The position numbers and the translations under genes were made by a program. Shown one piece after another: positions 6,738 to 15,189 of a DNA stretch of 15,821 nt (positions are counted from its first letter, which is position 1; every line of letters starts with the position of its first letter). This DNA comes from an uncultured Eubacteriales bacterium (GTDB lineage Bacteria; Bacillota; Clostridia; Christensenellales; Christensenellaceae), in NCBI GenBank assembly GCA_900545085.1, contig UQXU01000040.1:1-15821 (forward strand). The letters run 5' to 3'. Under the pieces are notes generated by a model. It ran no database searches and was not told the origin of the DNA. It saw nothing but the letters and a program-made list of their open reading frames with translations.

Positions 6738-7292
6738 ATGAAGAAAAGACTTTTTGCAATAACCATGTGCGCCGCCGCGCTTCTCGGTACGGCAGCGTGC
6801 AGCCAATCTGATTCTACAGCAACATCCGAAGCCGCCGACTCTGCACAGCCGACGGAAACACAGAGCGAATACCAATCCACATCAGACGTCCAGCTGGATT
6901 ACCCTAGCGATTGGACGATAGAGGTCTCCGGCGCAGAAAAAACCTCCCTCACGCTGGACGATTTAGACGGGCTGACAGAAGGCGCGTTCTCTCAGGCCAG
7001 AGATGTCGGAACACTTGATAGTGATATAGTCGAATACAGAGGCTATATGATAGGCGATGTACTCAACTACCTTGGTGTCACAGACTATTCCTCCGTAACA
7101 ATAACAGGTCAAGACGGCAACAGCCGTACTCTTGAAAAAGAAGCAATAGATGAACTTCAAGCTTATTACCTCGCACTTGAGATGGATAACACTCTTCTCG
7201 ACAGCGAGATGGGACCCGTAATGTTGGTCGAGCCGGGCGTTAATGCTGCGGATTCTATCAAGAACATACAGAAAATCGAAATTAACGCTTAA
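6738..7292 (+). CDS. Lipoprotein with sulfite-oxidase-like (molybdopterin-type) fold domain
   Basis: A 184-residue secreted protein. Residues 1-20 form a lipoprotein signal peptide (MKKRLFAITM...LLGTAAC) with the lipidated Cys at 21. A Ser/Thr/Glu-rich linker covers about 22-55, then a domain from about 56 to the end. The pattern WTIEVSGAEKTSLTLDDLDGL, a later VEYRGYMIGDVLNYLGV, then VTITGQDG and PVMLVEPGV resembles the cofactor-binding fold of sulfite oxidase-like proteins. No Cys remains in the domain to hold molybdenum, so it is probably not a molybdoenzyme and may bind a ligand or take part in extracellular electron transfer. The ribosome site AAGGAGAT is good. It has its own promoter-like sequence and ends at a strong terminator. 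Fold assignment is moderate, function unknown. Confidence 0.72.
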   Translation: MKKRLFAITMCAAALLGTAACSQSDSTATSEAADSAQPTETQSEYQSTSDVQLDYPSDWTIEVSGAEKTSLTLDDLDGLTEGAFSQARDVGTLDSDIVEYRGYMIGDVLNYLGVTDYSSVTITGQDGNSRTLEKEAIDELQAYYLALEMDNTLLDSEMGPVMLVEPGVNAADSIKNIQKIEINA

Positions 7293-7304
7293 ACCTACAA
7301 TTTT

Positions 7305-7347
7305 AAATACGCAGACGGCCTAAAATAAGCCATCTGCGTATTTTTTT
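7305..7347. terminator. Hairpin terminator between the lipoprotein and citrate synthase genes
   Basis: AAATACGCAGACGGC (7305-7319) pairs with GCCATCTGCGTATTT (7329-7343), one mismatch, and is followed on the plus strand by a T run (7341-7347). It lies between convergent genes and can also form on the minus strand, where the T tract is weaker. Confidence 0.85.
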
Positions 7348-7354
7348 AATTTCT

Positions 7355-8716
7355 CTATCTCTCGCTAAGAGGGAGATAATCGGTGCGTTCCATTACACTC
7401 TTGTAAGCCGGTCTTATAATCTTGCTGGAATTTACGAGTTCTTCTAATCTATGCGCGCTCCAGCCTGAGATACGCGCTATAGCAAATATCGGAGTATACA
7501 ATTCGAAAGGCAGACCCAACATGCGATAAACAAAGCCGCTGTAAAAGTCTACATTAGCACAAACAGCTTTGTACATTTTTCGCTTGCTTGCTATTACATC
7601 CGGAGCGAGCCGTTCCACCGTGGTGTAGAGCTGGTACTCGTCTTCTTTCCCTTTTTCTTTAGCGAGAAGTCCTACATATCGCTTGAAAACGTCCGTTCTC
7701 GGATCAGAAAGCGTGTAAATCGCATGACCCATACCATAAATGAGACCTGCGCCGTCGAACGCTTCCCCGTCGAGCAGCTTAGTCAAATATTCTCTTATTT
7801 CTTCTTCATCTGTCCAATCCTTTACATCTTTTTTCATTTGATCGAACATGCGCACTACTTTAATATTTGCGCCGCCGTGCTTAGGACCTTTCAGCGACCC
7901 TATAGACGCCGCGATAGCAGAATACGTATCCGTGCCTGTAGACGTCAAAACATGCGTTGTAAAAGTGGAGTTATTACCTCCGCCATGTTCAGCGTGCAAT
8001 ATTAATGCAATATCCAATACGCGGGCTTCGAGCTCTGTGTAGCTTGAATCCGGGCGCAGTGTATGAAGAATTAACTCAGCTGTAGAAAGCGATGAAATTG
8101 GCGGATGAATGTAAAGGCTTTGACCGTCATGATAATGCTTATATGCCTGATATCCATAAACTGCAAGCATCGGGAAAAGAGATATTAACTCTAAACACTG
8201 TCTTAATACATTCGGAATACTGGTGTCGTCTGCATAATCGTCATAAGAATATAAAGTAAGCACACTTCTCGCCAACGTGTTCATCATATCCTGGCTCGGC
8301 GCTTTCATGATTATATCGCGTACAAAGCTGGTCGGCAATGATCTGTACCCTCCAAGCACTCCGCAGAAATTCCTCAGTTCTTCAGCGTTTGGAAGTTTTC
8401 CCATAATCAGCAAATAAGTAATTTCTTCAAAACCAAACCGTTTCTCAGCTACAGCGCCTTTTACAATTTCTTTTACGTTTACACCGCGGTAAAACAGCTG
8501 TCCATGTATCGGCACGCGATTTCCGTCTCGCTCTTCAAAACCGTTTACTTCAGATATTTCCGTAAGACCTGTGAGCACGCCCCTGCCTTGCAGATCGCGC
8601 AGACCTCTGTTCACCTTATGTTTATTGTAAAGAGACGGCTCGATAAGACCGTTCTCTTGGCATAGATCGGCGTATCTTTCTATTTCGGGTGTGGTTTGTG
8701 AGTATGGATTAGACAT
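7355..8716 (-). CDS. gltA: Citrate synthase (citrate/2-methylcitrate synthase family)
   Basis: It condenses acetyl-CoA with oxaloacetate to citrate, feeding 2-oxoglutarate and glutamate synthesis. The 453 residues carry the catalytic triad in context: HAEHGGGNN (His244), GPKHGGAN with GMGHAIYTLSDPR (His280, His331) and NVDFYSGFVYRMLGLP (Asp390). There is an extended N-terminus of about 45 residues before RGVLTGLTEISEVNGF, seen in Clostridia citrate synthases of about 450 residues rather than in the shorter Bacillus CitZ. The ribosome site AAGGAGG lies about 10 bases before the ATG. The gene appears monocistronic, with a leader that contains a long inverted repeat. The family covers both citrate and 2-methylcitrate synthases; with no prp genes nearby, citrate synthase is the simpler reading. 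Confidence 0.92.
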   Translation of the reverse strand: MSNPYSQTTPEIERYADLCQENGLIEPSLYNKHKVNRGLRDLQGRGVLTGLTEISEVNGFEERDGNRVPIHGQLFYRGVNVKEIVKGAVAEKRFGFEEITYLLIMGKLPNAEELRNFCGVLGGYRSLPTSFVRDIIMKAPSQDMMNTLARSVLTLYSYDDYADDTSIPNVLRQCLELISLFPMLAVYGYQAYKHYHDGQSLYIHPPISSLSTAELILHTLRPDSSYTELEARVLDIALILHAEHGGGNNSTFTTHVLTSTGTDTYSAIAASIGSLKGPKHGGANIKVVRMFDQMKKDVKDWTDEEEIREYLTKLLDGEAFDGAGLIYGMGHAIYTLSDPRTDVFKRYVGLLAKEKGKEDEYQLYTTVERLAPDVIASKRKMYKAVCANVDFYSGFVYRMLGLPFELYTPIFAIARISGWSAHRLEELVNSSKIIRPAYKSVMERTDYLPLSER

Positions 8717-8749
8717 AAACCTGCGTCCTCCTTAATGTAAACTTGTATA

Positions 8750-8806
8750 AAAAACAAATTTCGCCTTATGGTTCTGTATTCTCCGGCGCATGAGCAATTT
8801 GTTTTT
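8750..8806 (-). repeat. Long inverted repeat in the citrate synthase leader
   Basis: A perfect 11-bp arm pair AAAAACAAATT (8750-8760) and AATTTGTTTTT (8796-8806) encloses an inner CGCC (8762-8765)/GGCG (8785-8788) pair. Read on the minus strand, the structure is followed by a T run and lies about 35 bases before the gltA start. It could be a transcript leader hairpin, a weak attenuator or a regulator site. Confidence 0.5.
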
Positions 8807-8856
8807 ACATCTTGCATTCTGTGCATACATAATAATTACAAAATGCTATTTTATAT

Positions 8857-8862
8857 ATTATA
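8857..8862 (-). promoter_or_regulatory. Possible -10 element for citrate synthase
   Basis: TATAAT on the minus strand about 140 bases before gltA. I found no convincing -35 at the right distance in this very AT-rich stretch. If used, the leader would contain the inverted repeat at 8750-8806. Confidence 0.25.
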
Positions 8863-8926
8863 CTTCTAAATTGTGAAAAAGTGGAGCAAATTCTCAATAA
8901 ATATTCAAATTTTGCCAAATATTTAA

Positions 8927-9742
8927 TTAAATTTCGATTTCAGAACCTGCCGATGCATATCCTATTCTATCTCCCATTTTGCTTTTCAAACGCTCATATG
9001 GTAAAATAGCTGTACAATGCCCCGTCAAATAGCGCGTATTCTTGCGCGCGAGCAGAAATTCTGATATTTTGTCTATCAGCTCGACGGGTTCGGTTTTCCC
9101 CGTTCTTGGATTACCAAGATGAAACCCGCCTATTACGAGATCCATCTCTCCGCCGGCTATTTTCTCTGCACAATTCAGAATATTTGCTATTCCTCGATGT
9201 GCGCATCCTGCAAGAAGAACTTTTTTCCCTTCGCAAAGCAGCAGGAGATTTTGCTCATGTGTAAAATCGTCCTGAACCTTTTCGCCTTCTCTCTCCATAA
9301 GCAAAGTTTTATTTGAAGCCGAAAGCAGCTCCTCACCACGCACATCGGCAAAGAGCAGTATTTCATCCGTAATCTCAGCCCTATCTCCTGTGAGGATTAT
9401 GCGCGGATCAGATTTAAGCTCGGAATCCAAGCTTATGGATATACCTGTCCCGGCATAATGAGGCTCAAAAGCTTTTTCGTGAATATAGACATTCGCTTTT
9501 TGGTTTTTTTTCAAGAAAGAACGCAAACCGCCTCCATGATCATTATGCCCATGGGATATAACGGCATAATCTACATCAGAGATATTAATCCCCAGCTTAT
9601 CTGCGTTACGCAGGAACTCCTCGCCAGGTCCCATATCCATAAGTATTTTCGTGCCTTCAGTTTCTATCAAAAAGCTCAGACCATGAACTGCCTCCAAATC
9701 TTTTGAAACACAGCTATTTTCTACAAGTGTCGTAATCTTCAC
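8927..9742 (-). CDS. MBL-fold metal-dependent hydrolase (COG1237-like)
   Basis: A 271-residue cytoplasmic metallo-beta-lactamase-fold protein. The metal-binding set is visible: HGHNDHGGG (His64, His66, Asp68, His69), GCAHRG (His182) and GGFHLG (His208), with a C-terminal LTGHCTA and a final AGSEIEI. This order resembles the COG1237 group, which includes the archaeal dihydropterin/ribofuranosylaminobenzene phosphate synthase, but most bacterial members have no known substrate. The start is GTG at 9742, preceded by AAGAGGTG at suitable spacing. It has a good promoter just after the coiled-coil gene. No pathway partner is nearby, so I make no substrate claim. Confidence 0.85.
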   Translation of the reverse strand: MKITTLVENSCVSKDLEAVHGLSFLIETEGTKILMDMGPGEEFLRNADKLGINISDVDYAVISHGHNDHGGGLRSFLKKNQKANVYIHEKAFEPHYAGTGISISLDSELKSDPRIILTGDRAEITDEILLFADVRGEELLSASNKTLLMEREGEKVQDDFTHEQNLLLLCEGKKVLLAGCAHRGIANILNCAEKIAGGEMDLVIGGFHLGNPRTGKTEPVELIDKISEFLLARKNTRYLTGHCTAILPYERLKSKMGDRIGYASAGSEIEI

Positions 9743-9774
9743 CGTCGCGCACCTCTTTCTTAGATTTTAACATA

Positions 9775-9803
9775 ATTATACACTATGCAGGCGCGCCGAA
9801 CAA
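9775..9803 (-). promoter_or_regulatory. Sigma-A promoter for the MBL-fold gene
   Basis: TTGTTC (9803-9798), 17 bases and a perfect TATAAT (9780-9775) on the minus strand, about 33 bases before the GTG start. Confidence 0.6.
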
Positions 9804-9807
9804 GAGC

Positions 9808-10218
9808 TTACTGCGGCACAAGTACAAACGGATGTTTTCTATTCTGAGTATCCTGATCCAACTCAGCGTCTATCTGCTTCATTATTCTCTCGCAGCTATC
9901 GCGCAGTGCGAGCAGTTTTTCTATATGAGCTTTAATAGATTGCTCTCTTGCAGCACAGCGCTCCTCTGCCCGCTGCAATATTGTATCAGCTTGAATCTTA
10001 GCGTCCGCCACCATTTCATCAGCCGTTTTGCGCGCGCCTATAAGCGCGCCTACAATCGCCTCGCGGCTTTTCTCCAGTTCGTCAAGCTGCTCTTGCAGCC
10101 TAGCATTTTCCTCACGCAGCTCTGTTATTCTGTCCTTTTGTTCTTTTGTAATTCGTTCGTACTCTTCTGTCGCCTCTTTTACACGAGCCGTTACTGTATT
10201 ATCTGTCAGCTTTTTCAT
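9808..10218 (-). CDS. DivIVA-like coiled-coil protein
   Basis: A 136-residue, highly charged helical protein. Residues about 10-50 form a coiled coil (EYERITKEQKDRITELREENARLQEQLDELEKS), followed by a DivIVA-like segment ALIGARKTADEMVADAKIQADTILQRAEE and a further helix. The last part recalls the C-terminal coiled coil of DivIVA/GpsB-type proteins, but the usual DivIVA N-terminal membrane-binding domain is absent. I chose the ATG at 10218, not the one at 10254, because AAAGGAG lies about 7 bases before it. It may be a cell-division or septum scaffold; function is not established. It has no operon partner: groEL ends upstream at a terminator. Confidence 0.7.
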   Translation of the reverse strand: MKKLTDNTVTARVKEATEEYERITKEQKDRITELREENARLQEQLDELEKSREAIVGALIGARKTADEMVADAKIQADTILQRAEERCAAREQSIKAHIEKLLALRDSCERIMKQIDAELDQDTQNRKHPFVLVPQ

Positions 10219-10281
10219 TACAGAATCTCCTTTCGCACCTATATTTCTACGCATATACTATCATTATTATTCTGCACACAC

Positions 10282-10288
10282 TGTCGAA
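10282..10288 (+). promoter_or_regulatory. Exact Spo0A-box core upstream of the coiled-coil gene
   Basis: TGTCGAA, the core 0A-box sequence, lies 64 bases before the coiled-coil gene start (on the minus strand it reads TTTCGACA). A seven-base match is expected about twice by chance in a window of this size, so this is weak. Confidence 0.2.
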
Positions 10289-10332
10289 ATGACACTGATA
10301 TATATGTGCGAAAAAAACATCTGTATTTTATC

Positions 10333-10364
10333 AAAAAAAGCAGGAGAGCCTAACGCTCCCCTGC
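10333..10364 (-). terminator. Rho-independent terminator of groES-groEL
   Basis: On the minus strand GCAGGGGAGC, loop GTTAG and GCTCTCCTGC form a 10-bp stem (one G-U pair) followed by seven T, about 30 bases past the groEL stop. Confidence 0.92.
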
Positions 10365-10394
10365 TCCAACTGTCTTTTAAAAACGCAGAACGGC

Positions 10395-12050
<1,656 letters not shown>

Positions 12051-12062
12051 TTAAATTGGAAA

Positions 12063-12347
12063 TTACTCTACTACTGCAAGAATATCCGGCTCACGCACAA
12101 TCAGGTACAGCTCGCCGTCCATTTTAACTTCTGTACCGGAATACTTTGCGTGAAGAACGTGATCTCCGATCTTTACGTTCATAGGCACTACTTTGCCATC
12201 CTGTACAGCGCCAGGGCCAACTGCCACTACCTCAGCGACCTGCGGTTTTTCCTTTGCAGTCCCGGGCAGCACTATGCCGCTCTTTGTCGTTTCTTCTGCT
12301 TCTACTGTTTTCAGAACTACTCTGTCACCTAACGGTTTGATTGTCAT
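12063..12347 (-). CDS. groS: Co-chaperonin GroES (10 kDa)
   Basis: GroES caps the GroEL ring. The 94 residues start [36 protein letters not shown], including the mobile loop (about 16-34) with the GIVLPG contact motif, and end with [14 protein letters not shown]. It is first in the groES-groEL operon, with a CIRCE operator about 60 bases upstream for HrcA heat-shock repression. Confidence 0.98.
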   Translation of the reverse strand: MTIKPLGDRVVLKTVEAEETTKSGIVLPGTAKEKPQVAEVVAVGPGAVQDGKVVPMNVKIGDHVLHAKYSGTEVKMDGELYLIVREPDILAVVE

Positions 12348-12404
12348 AACCCCTTGCCTCCTTAATAACTATTGCAAATTATGATTTAATTTTCCGTCTT
12401 GTTG

Positions 12405-12431
12405 TTAGCACTCATTCAACTCGAGTGCTAA
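12405..12431. promoter_or_regulatory. CIRCE operator (HrcA binding site)
   Basis: TTAGCACTC (12405-12413), a 9-base spacer and GAGTGCTAA (12423-12431): a perfect match to both arms of the CIRCE consensus. It lies directly downstream of the groES -10, so HrcA bound here would block transcription until heat shock. Confidence 0.97.
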
Positions 12432-12442
12432 TTTCAAGTGTT

Positions 12443-12472
12443 ATTATAGTGTACGCAGCGAAACAAACACAA
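12443..12472 (-). promoter_or_regulatory. Sigma-A promoter for groES-groEL
   Basis: TATAAT (12448-12443) with TTGTGT (12472-12467) 18 bases upstream on the minus strand. The expected start falls at the edge of the CIRCE element, the usual arrangement. Confidence 0.7.
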
Positions 12473-12566
12473 GGTCGGCTACAGTCGTTCTCGCACGATA
12501 ATTTCGATATATCTCTCGTTTTCTCTATTTTACTCAATTTTGCTACAGTTTGCAATTTTCGCAGAA

Positions 12567-12595
12567 TTTACAAACTTAATTTACTTTGATATACT
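12567..12595 (+). promoter_or_regulatory. Sigma-A promoter for the SDR gene
   Basis: TTTACA (12567-12572), 17 bases and TATACT (12590-12595), about 35 bases before the ATG. The rest of the AT-rich gap between this gene and the groES promoter shows nothing else I can name. Confidence 0.5.
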
Positions 12596-12629
12596 GTAGA
12601 TTACATAAAGCTGTAAAAGAGGAATGTAA

Positions 12630-13454
12630 ATGAAAAAAATAGTTCTCATAACAGGAATAAAAGGCGGCATAGGCAAGGCATGCGCCGAGGTCTTTAGCGA
12701 CGCCGGCTACACAGTGTTAGGCACATCTCGCAAATCAGACGAAAATTCGAATATATACACCATGGACGCAAAAGACAGCAAAAGCATAGAAGCGTGCGTT
12801 TCAAACGTAATAAAAGATCACGGCAAAATAGACATTCTCATATGCTGCGCAGGAGCAGGGCTCGGCGGCGCTTTAGAAGATTATTCTTCGGAGCAGCTAG
12901 AAGAAGAGCTGACTCTGAACGCCATCGGCACAGCAAAGTTAATCAACTGCGTTTTGCCTCATATGCGCGCTCAGGGCGGCGGAAGAATAATATCTATCAG
13001 CTCTGTTGCCGCTGTGATACCCATACCGTATCAATCGCTTTACAGCGCTTCCAAGGCAGCTATAACCGCCATGACAAGAGCTGTCAGACTGGAAACAGAG
13101 CAATTCGGCATTCAACTCTGCTCCATAGAACCGGGCGACACTAAGACTGATTTCACAGGAAACAGAAAATACGCCGATGGTATAGCCTATAACAGCGCAT
13201 ATAAAAAAGACTGCGAGGCATCTCTGAACACCATGATGTACGACGAAACACACGGCAAATCGCCCAAAACAGTCGCCGAGGCGGCATTGAAACAGGTCAG
13301 GCGCAAGCACATGAAGGCGGAGGTCGTCGTGGGAGCGTCATACAAGCTGCTCGTCTTTATTGCAAGGCTTGTACCCAACTTTATAATAGAGAGAGTATTG
13401 AAATTACTGTACTTCAGCAGCAAAAAGGACGGCGGATTCCGCTATCCCGAGTGA
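12630..13454 (+). CDS. Short-chain dehydrogenase/reductase (SDR family)
   Basis: A 274-residue classical SDR oxidoreductase using NAD(P)(H). Visible are the Rossmann glycine motif TGIKGGIG (residues 8-15), CAG in place of the usual NAG (73-75), catalytic Asn97, SISSVAA with Ser near 125 and YSASK (Tyr138, Lys142), then EPGDTKTDF after the active site. The C-terminus has a hydrophobic stretch (KLLVFIARLVPNFIIERVLKLLYF), as in SDRs acting on lipid or hydroxy-acyl substrates, and could touch the membrane. An Arg in GTSRK suggests NADPH preference. The substrate is unknown. An AGAGGA ribosome site precedes the ATG. The S24 repressor gene follows after about 50 bases with no terminator between them, so they are probably co-transcribed. 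Confidence 0.88.
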   Translation: MKKIVLITGIKGGIGKACAEVFSDAGYTVLGTSRKSDENSNIYTMDAKDSKSIEACVSNVIKDHGKIDILICCAGAGLGGALEDYSSEQLEEELTLNAIGTAKLINCVLPHMRAQGGGRIISISSVAAVIPIPYQSLYSASKAAITAMTRAVRLETEQFGIQLCSIEPGDTKTDFTGNRKYADGIAYNSAYKKDCEASLNTMMYDETHGKSPKTVAEAALKQVRRKHMKAEVVVGASYKLLVFIARLVPNFIIERVLKLLYFSSKKDGGFRYPE

Positions 13455-13506
13455 TTTGCAATACATATTCATATTAATAAACACTGAACAAGGAAATCTC
13501 CATATC

Positions 13507-14112
13507 ATGAACCATTTCGGAAATAATCTATCCAAATACCGCAGGCGCGCAGGGATATCCCAACAAAAGCTGGCGGCGCATCTGAACTTGAAACAGCAAA
13601 CCATAGCATCATGGGAAGCAGGCAGAACGACGCCCAGCCCCGATATTATATATCAGCTCTCTCGATTGCTGAATATAACAACTGATCAGCTGCTCTCCCC
13701 CATAGGCTCACCTAAATGCGATACTGCGTTTATTTGCGTACCTATAGTAAGCAGCGTAAAAGCCGGCTTCTCCGGCTACAGCACAGGCGAAATACTTGGA
13801 TCTCAACGCATAGAGCTGCCCGGAGACGACGCAGAGTATGTCCTATTCACAGTAGAAGGCGATTCTATGGAGCCGTTGATATGCGCCGGAGATCTCGCTC
13901 TCGTTCGCGTACAGGATGATCTGGAATCCGGGGATATAGGAGTTGTCATAGTAGACAACGATCTAGGCTCTATTAAAAAATTTATAAAACAACCAGGAGG
14001 GATAATCTTGCAGCCATTCAACAGCGCTTATCCGTCTCGCCTGTTTCTGGAAACTGACTCACGCCGCATAAGAATTTACGGAAAAGTCATTAAAACCATC
14101 AGAAAATGGTAA
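13507..14112 (+). CDS. LexA/CI-like repressor: XRE-type HTH with S24 autopeptidase
   Basis: A 201-residue transcription regulator. Residues about 6-63 form an XRE/Cro-type helix-turn-helix (NNLSKYRRRAGISQQKLAAHL, IASWEAGRTTPSPDIIYQLS). A linker leads to a peptidase S24 domain with the self-cleavage pair Ala86-Gly87 (VKAGFSG), nucleophile Ser120 (EGDSMEP) and general-base Lys157 (SIKKF). This architecture is that of phage CI and SOS-type repressors, cleaved on RecA activation; it is not LexA itself, whose HTH differs. I chose the ATG at 13507, preceded by AAGGA, over the TTG at 13456. No phage genes adjoin it. I saw no clear operator. It is followed by a terminator. Confidence 0.87.
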   Translation: MNHFGNNLSKYRRRAGISQQKLAAHLNLKQQTIASWEAGRTTPSPDIIYQLSRLLNITTDQLLSPIGSPKCDTAFICVPIVSSVKAGFSGYSTGEILGSQRIELPGDDAEYVLFTVEGDSMEPLICAGDLALVRVQDDLESGDIGVVIVDNDLGSIKKFIKQPGGIILQPFNSAYPSRLFLETDSRRIRIYGKVIKTIRKW

Positions 14113-14152
14113 AAAACATCTGAGACATATATGTTCTCAGATGTTTTCTTTC
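14113..14152 (+). terminator. Rho-independent terminator after the S24 repressor
   Basis: AAAACATCTGAGA (14113-14125) pairs perfectly with TCTCAGATGTTTT (14135-14147), then CTTTC. It starts at the stop codon of the repressor gene. Confidence 0.8.
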
Positions 14153-14157
14153 AATAA

Positions 14158-14251
14158 GGGGCAGCGCCCCGTCATTCAACAAGTGAAGGCTTCAGCGGCG
14201 GATTACACCGCTGCTGAAGGCATAGATGGAACTCGCCGCCTATAGAGGCGG
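14158..14251. repeat. Cluster of three hairpins in a gene-free gap
   Basis: Three inverted repeats follow one another: GGGGC/GCCCC (14158-14170); CTTCAGCGGCGG (14190-14201) with CCGCTGCTGAAG (14208-14219), one G-T pair; and CCGCCT (14236-14241) with AGGCGG (14246-14251). The GC-rich stems stand out in an otherwise AT-rich gap. They could be a REP-like repeat, the end of a decayed IS200/IS605-type element, or a structured RNA. I see no second copy in this window, so I cannot decide between these. Confidence 0.6.
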
Positions 14252-14311
14252 GGGACATCTGTTCACGGTTATAATGTTCTTTAATAGTATAATATAATCT
14301 GTTATTCGTTT

Positions 14312-15187
14312 TTATTCGCGTGCTCCTGCGCGGAAAAACAACAACATCCCTGCAAGCACTATCGCTCCTCCCGCCACAGTCGCCAGGTGCGGTTCCTCCC
14401 CCGCTATCACATACGCCAGAAGAGTTGCTATAAGCGGAGTGACAAACATATAATTGCTGACTGACGCTGTTTTCTTCGCTTTTGAAAACGCTTTTGCCCA
14501 AAAAACATACGCCACAGCGCTGCTGAAAACGCCCAATATAACGAGACATATATTAGATGATAACGAGGCATTCCGAATCTGCTCCAAACTCCCGCCGGAA
14601 AAAGCGGTAAGAAAAATCGTCCCTGCAAAGATAGAATACGCCGTAACTTGAGTCGGCGTATAAGATTTTGTAAGTTTAGTTTGAAGCACGTTGTACACAC
14701 TCAGCACAGCCGCCGCTATCAGCAGCCACAGCACGCCTTCGGATACGTTAAGATATGCTCCCGATCTCGACAGCATAAGCAGAGCTATCCCGCATAACTG
14801 TACCACCGCTGCAATCCATTGCAAGGCGCGAAGCTTTTGTCCATATACGATCTGCGCTATAAGAGCTGTAATTATAGGCGTTGTTGCTATTACTATACTT
14901 GAAGTGGATGAACCTACTATGCCTGTCCCTATGTTAAAAAAGACAGTGTAGAGAGTATAAGCGCAGCCTCCGGCAACGGCTATCCATATCCAATCCTTTA
15001 GCCTCGGAGGCTTTATGCGATTTATAAGCACATAAACCAACATTACCACGCTCGCCACGACATAGCGCAGAAACCCCAGAGTCAGGGGCTCATAGCTTTC
15101 CAGAGCCAACGTCGTTCCGACATATGCGAAAGACCATAGGAGTATCGTCGCCATGGCGTAAGGATGGAAGCTTTCTTTAAATTTCAT
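14312..15187 (-). CDS. EamA/DMT-family transporter
   Basis: A 291-residue inner-membrane protein of the drug/metabolite transporter superfamily. Ten hydrophobic segments form two five-helix EamA repeats, about residues 8-140 and 150-288. Characteristic pieces are LLWSFAYVGTTLALESYEPLTLGFLRYVVA near the N-terminus, SSTSSIVIATTPIITALIAQIVYGQKL at the end of the first repeat and VTPLIATLLAYVIAGEEP in the second. Family members export amino acids, purines or other metabolites; the substrate cannot be told. It starts two bases after the stop of the upstream teichoic-acid-type gene, with a poor ribosome site, so translation is likely coupled. No clear terminator follows other than the hairpin cluster. 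Confidence 0.9.
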   Translation of the reverse strand: MKFKESFHPYAMATILLWSFAYVGTTLALESYEPLTLGFLRYVVASVVMLVYVLINRIKPPRLKDWIWIAVAGGCAYTLYTVFFNIGTGIVGSSTSSIVIATTPIITALIAQIVYGQKLRALQWIAAVVQLCGIALLMLSRSGAYLNVSEGVLWLLIAAAVLSVYNVLQTKLTKSYTPTQVTAYSIFAGTIFLTAFSGGSLEQIRNASLSSNICLVILGVFSSAVAYVFWAKAFSKAKKTASVSNYMFVTPLIATLLAYVIAGEEPHLATVAGGAIVLAGMLLFFRAGARE

Positions 15188-15189
15188 AG

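Noticed and set aside
9832..10353. 173-codon open frame on the plus strand
   Set aside because: Antisense to the coiled-coil gene; the Cys/Leu/Tyr-rich translation is typical of the complement of a Lys/Glu-rich coiled coil.
13455..13506. Promoter or SOS operator in the gap before the S24 repressor
   Set aside because: No -35/-10 pair and no GAAC-spacer-GTTC palindrome was found; co-transcription from the SDR promoter is simpler.
14172..14258. 28-codon reading frame on the minus strand across the hairpin cluster
   Set aside because: No ribosome site, and the sequence is dictated by the inverted repeats; it looks like a palindrome artefact, not a gene.
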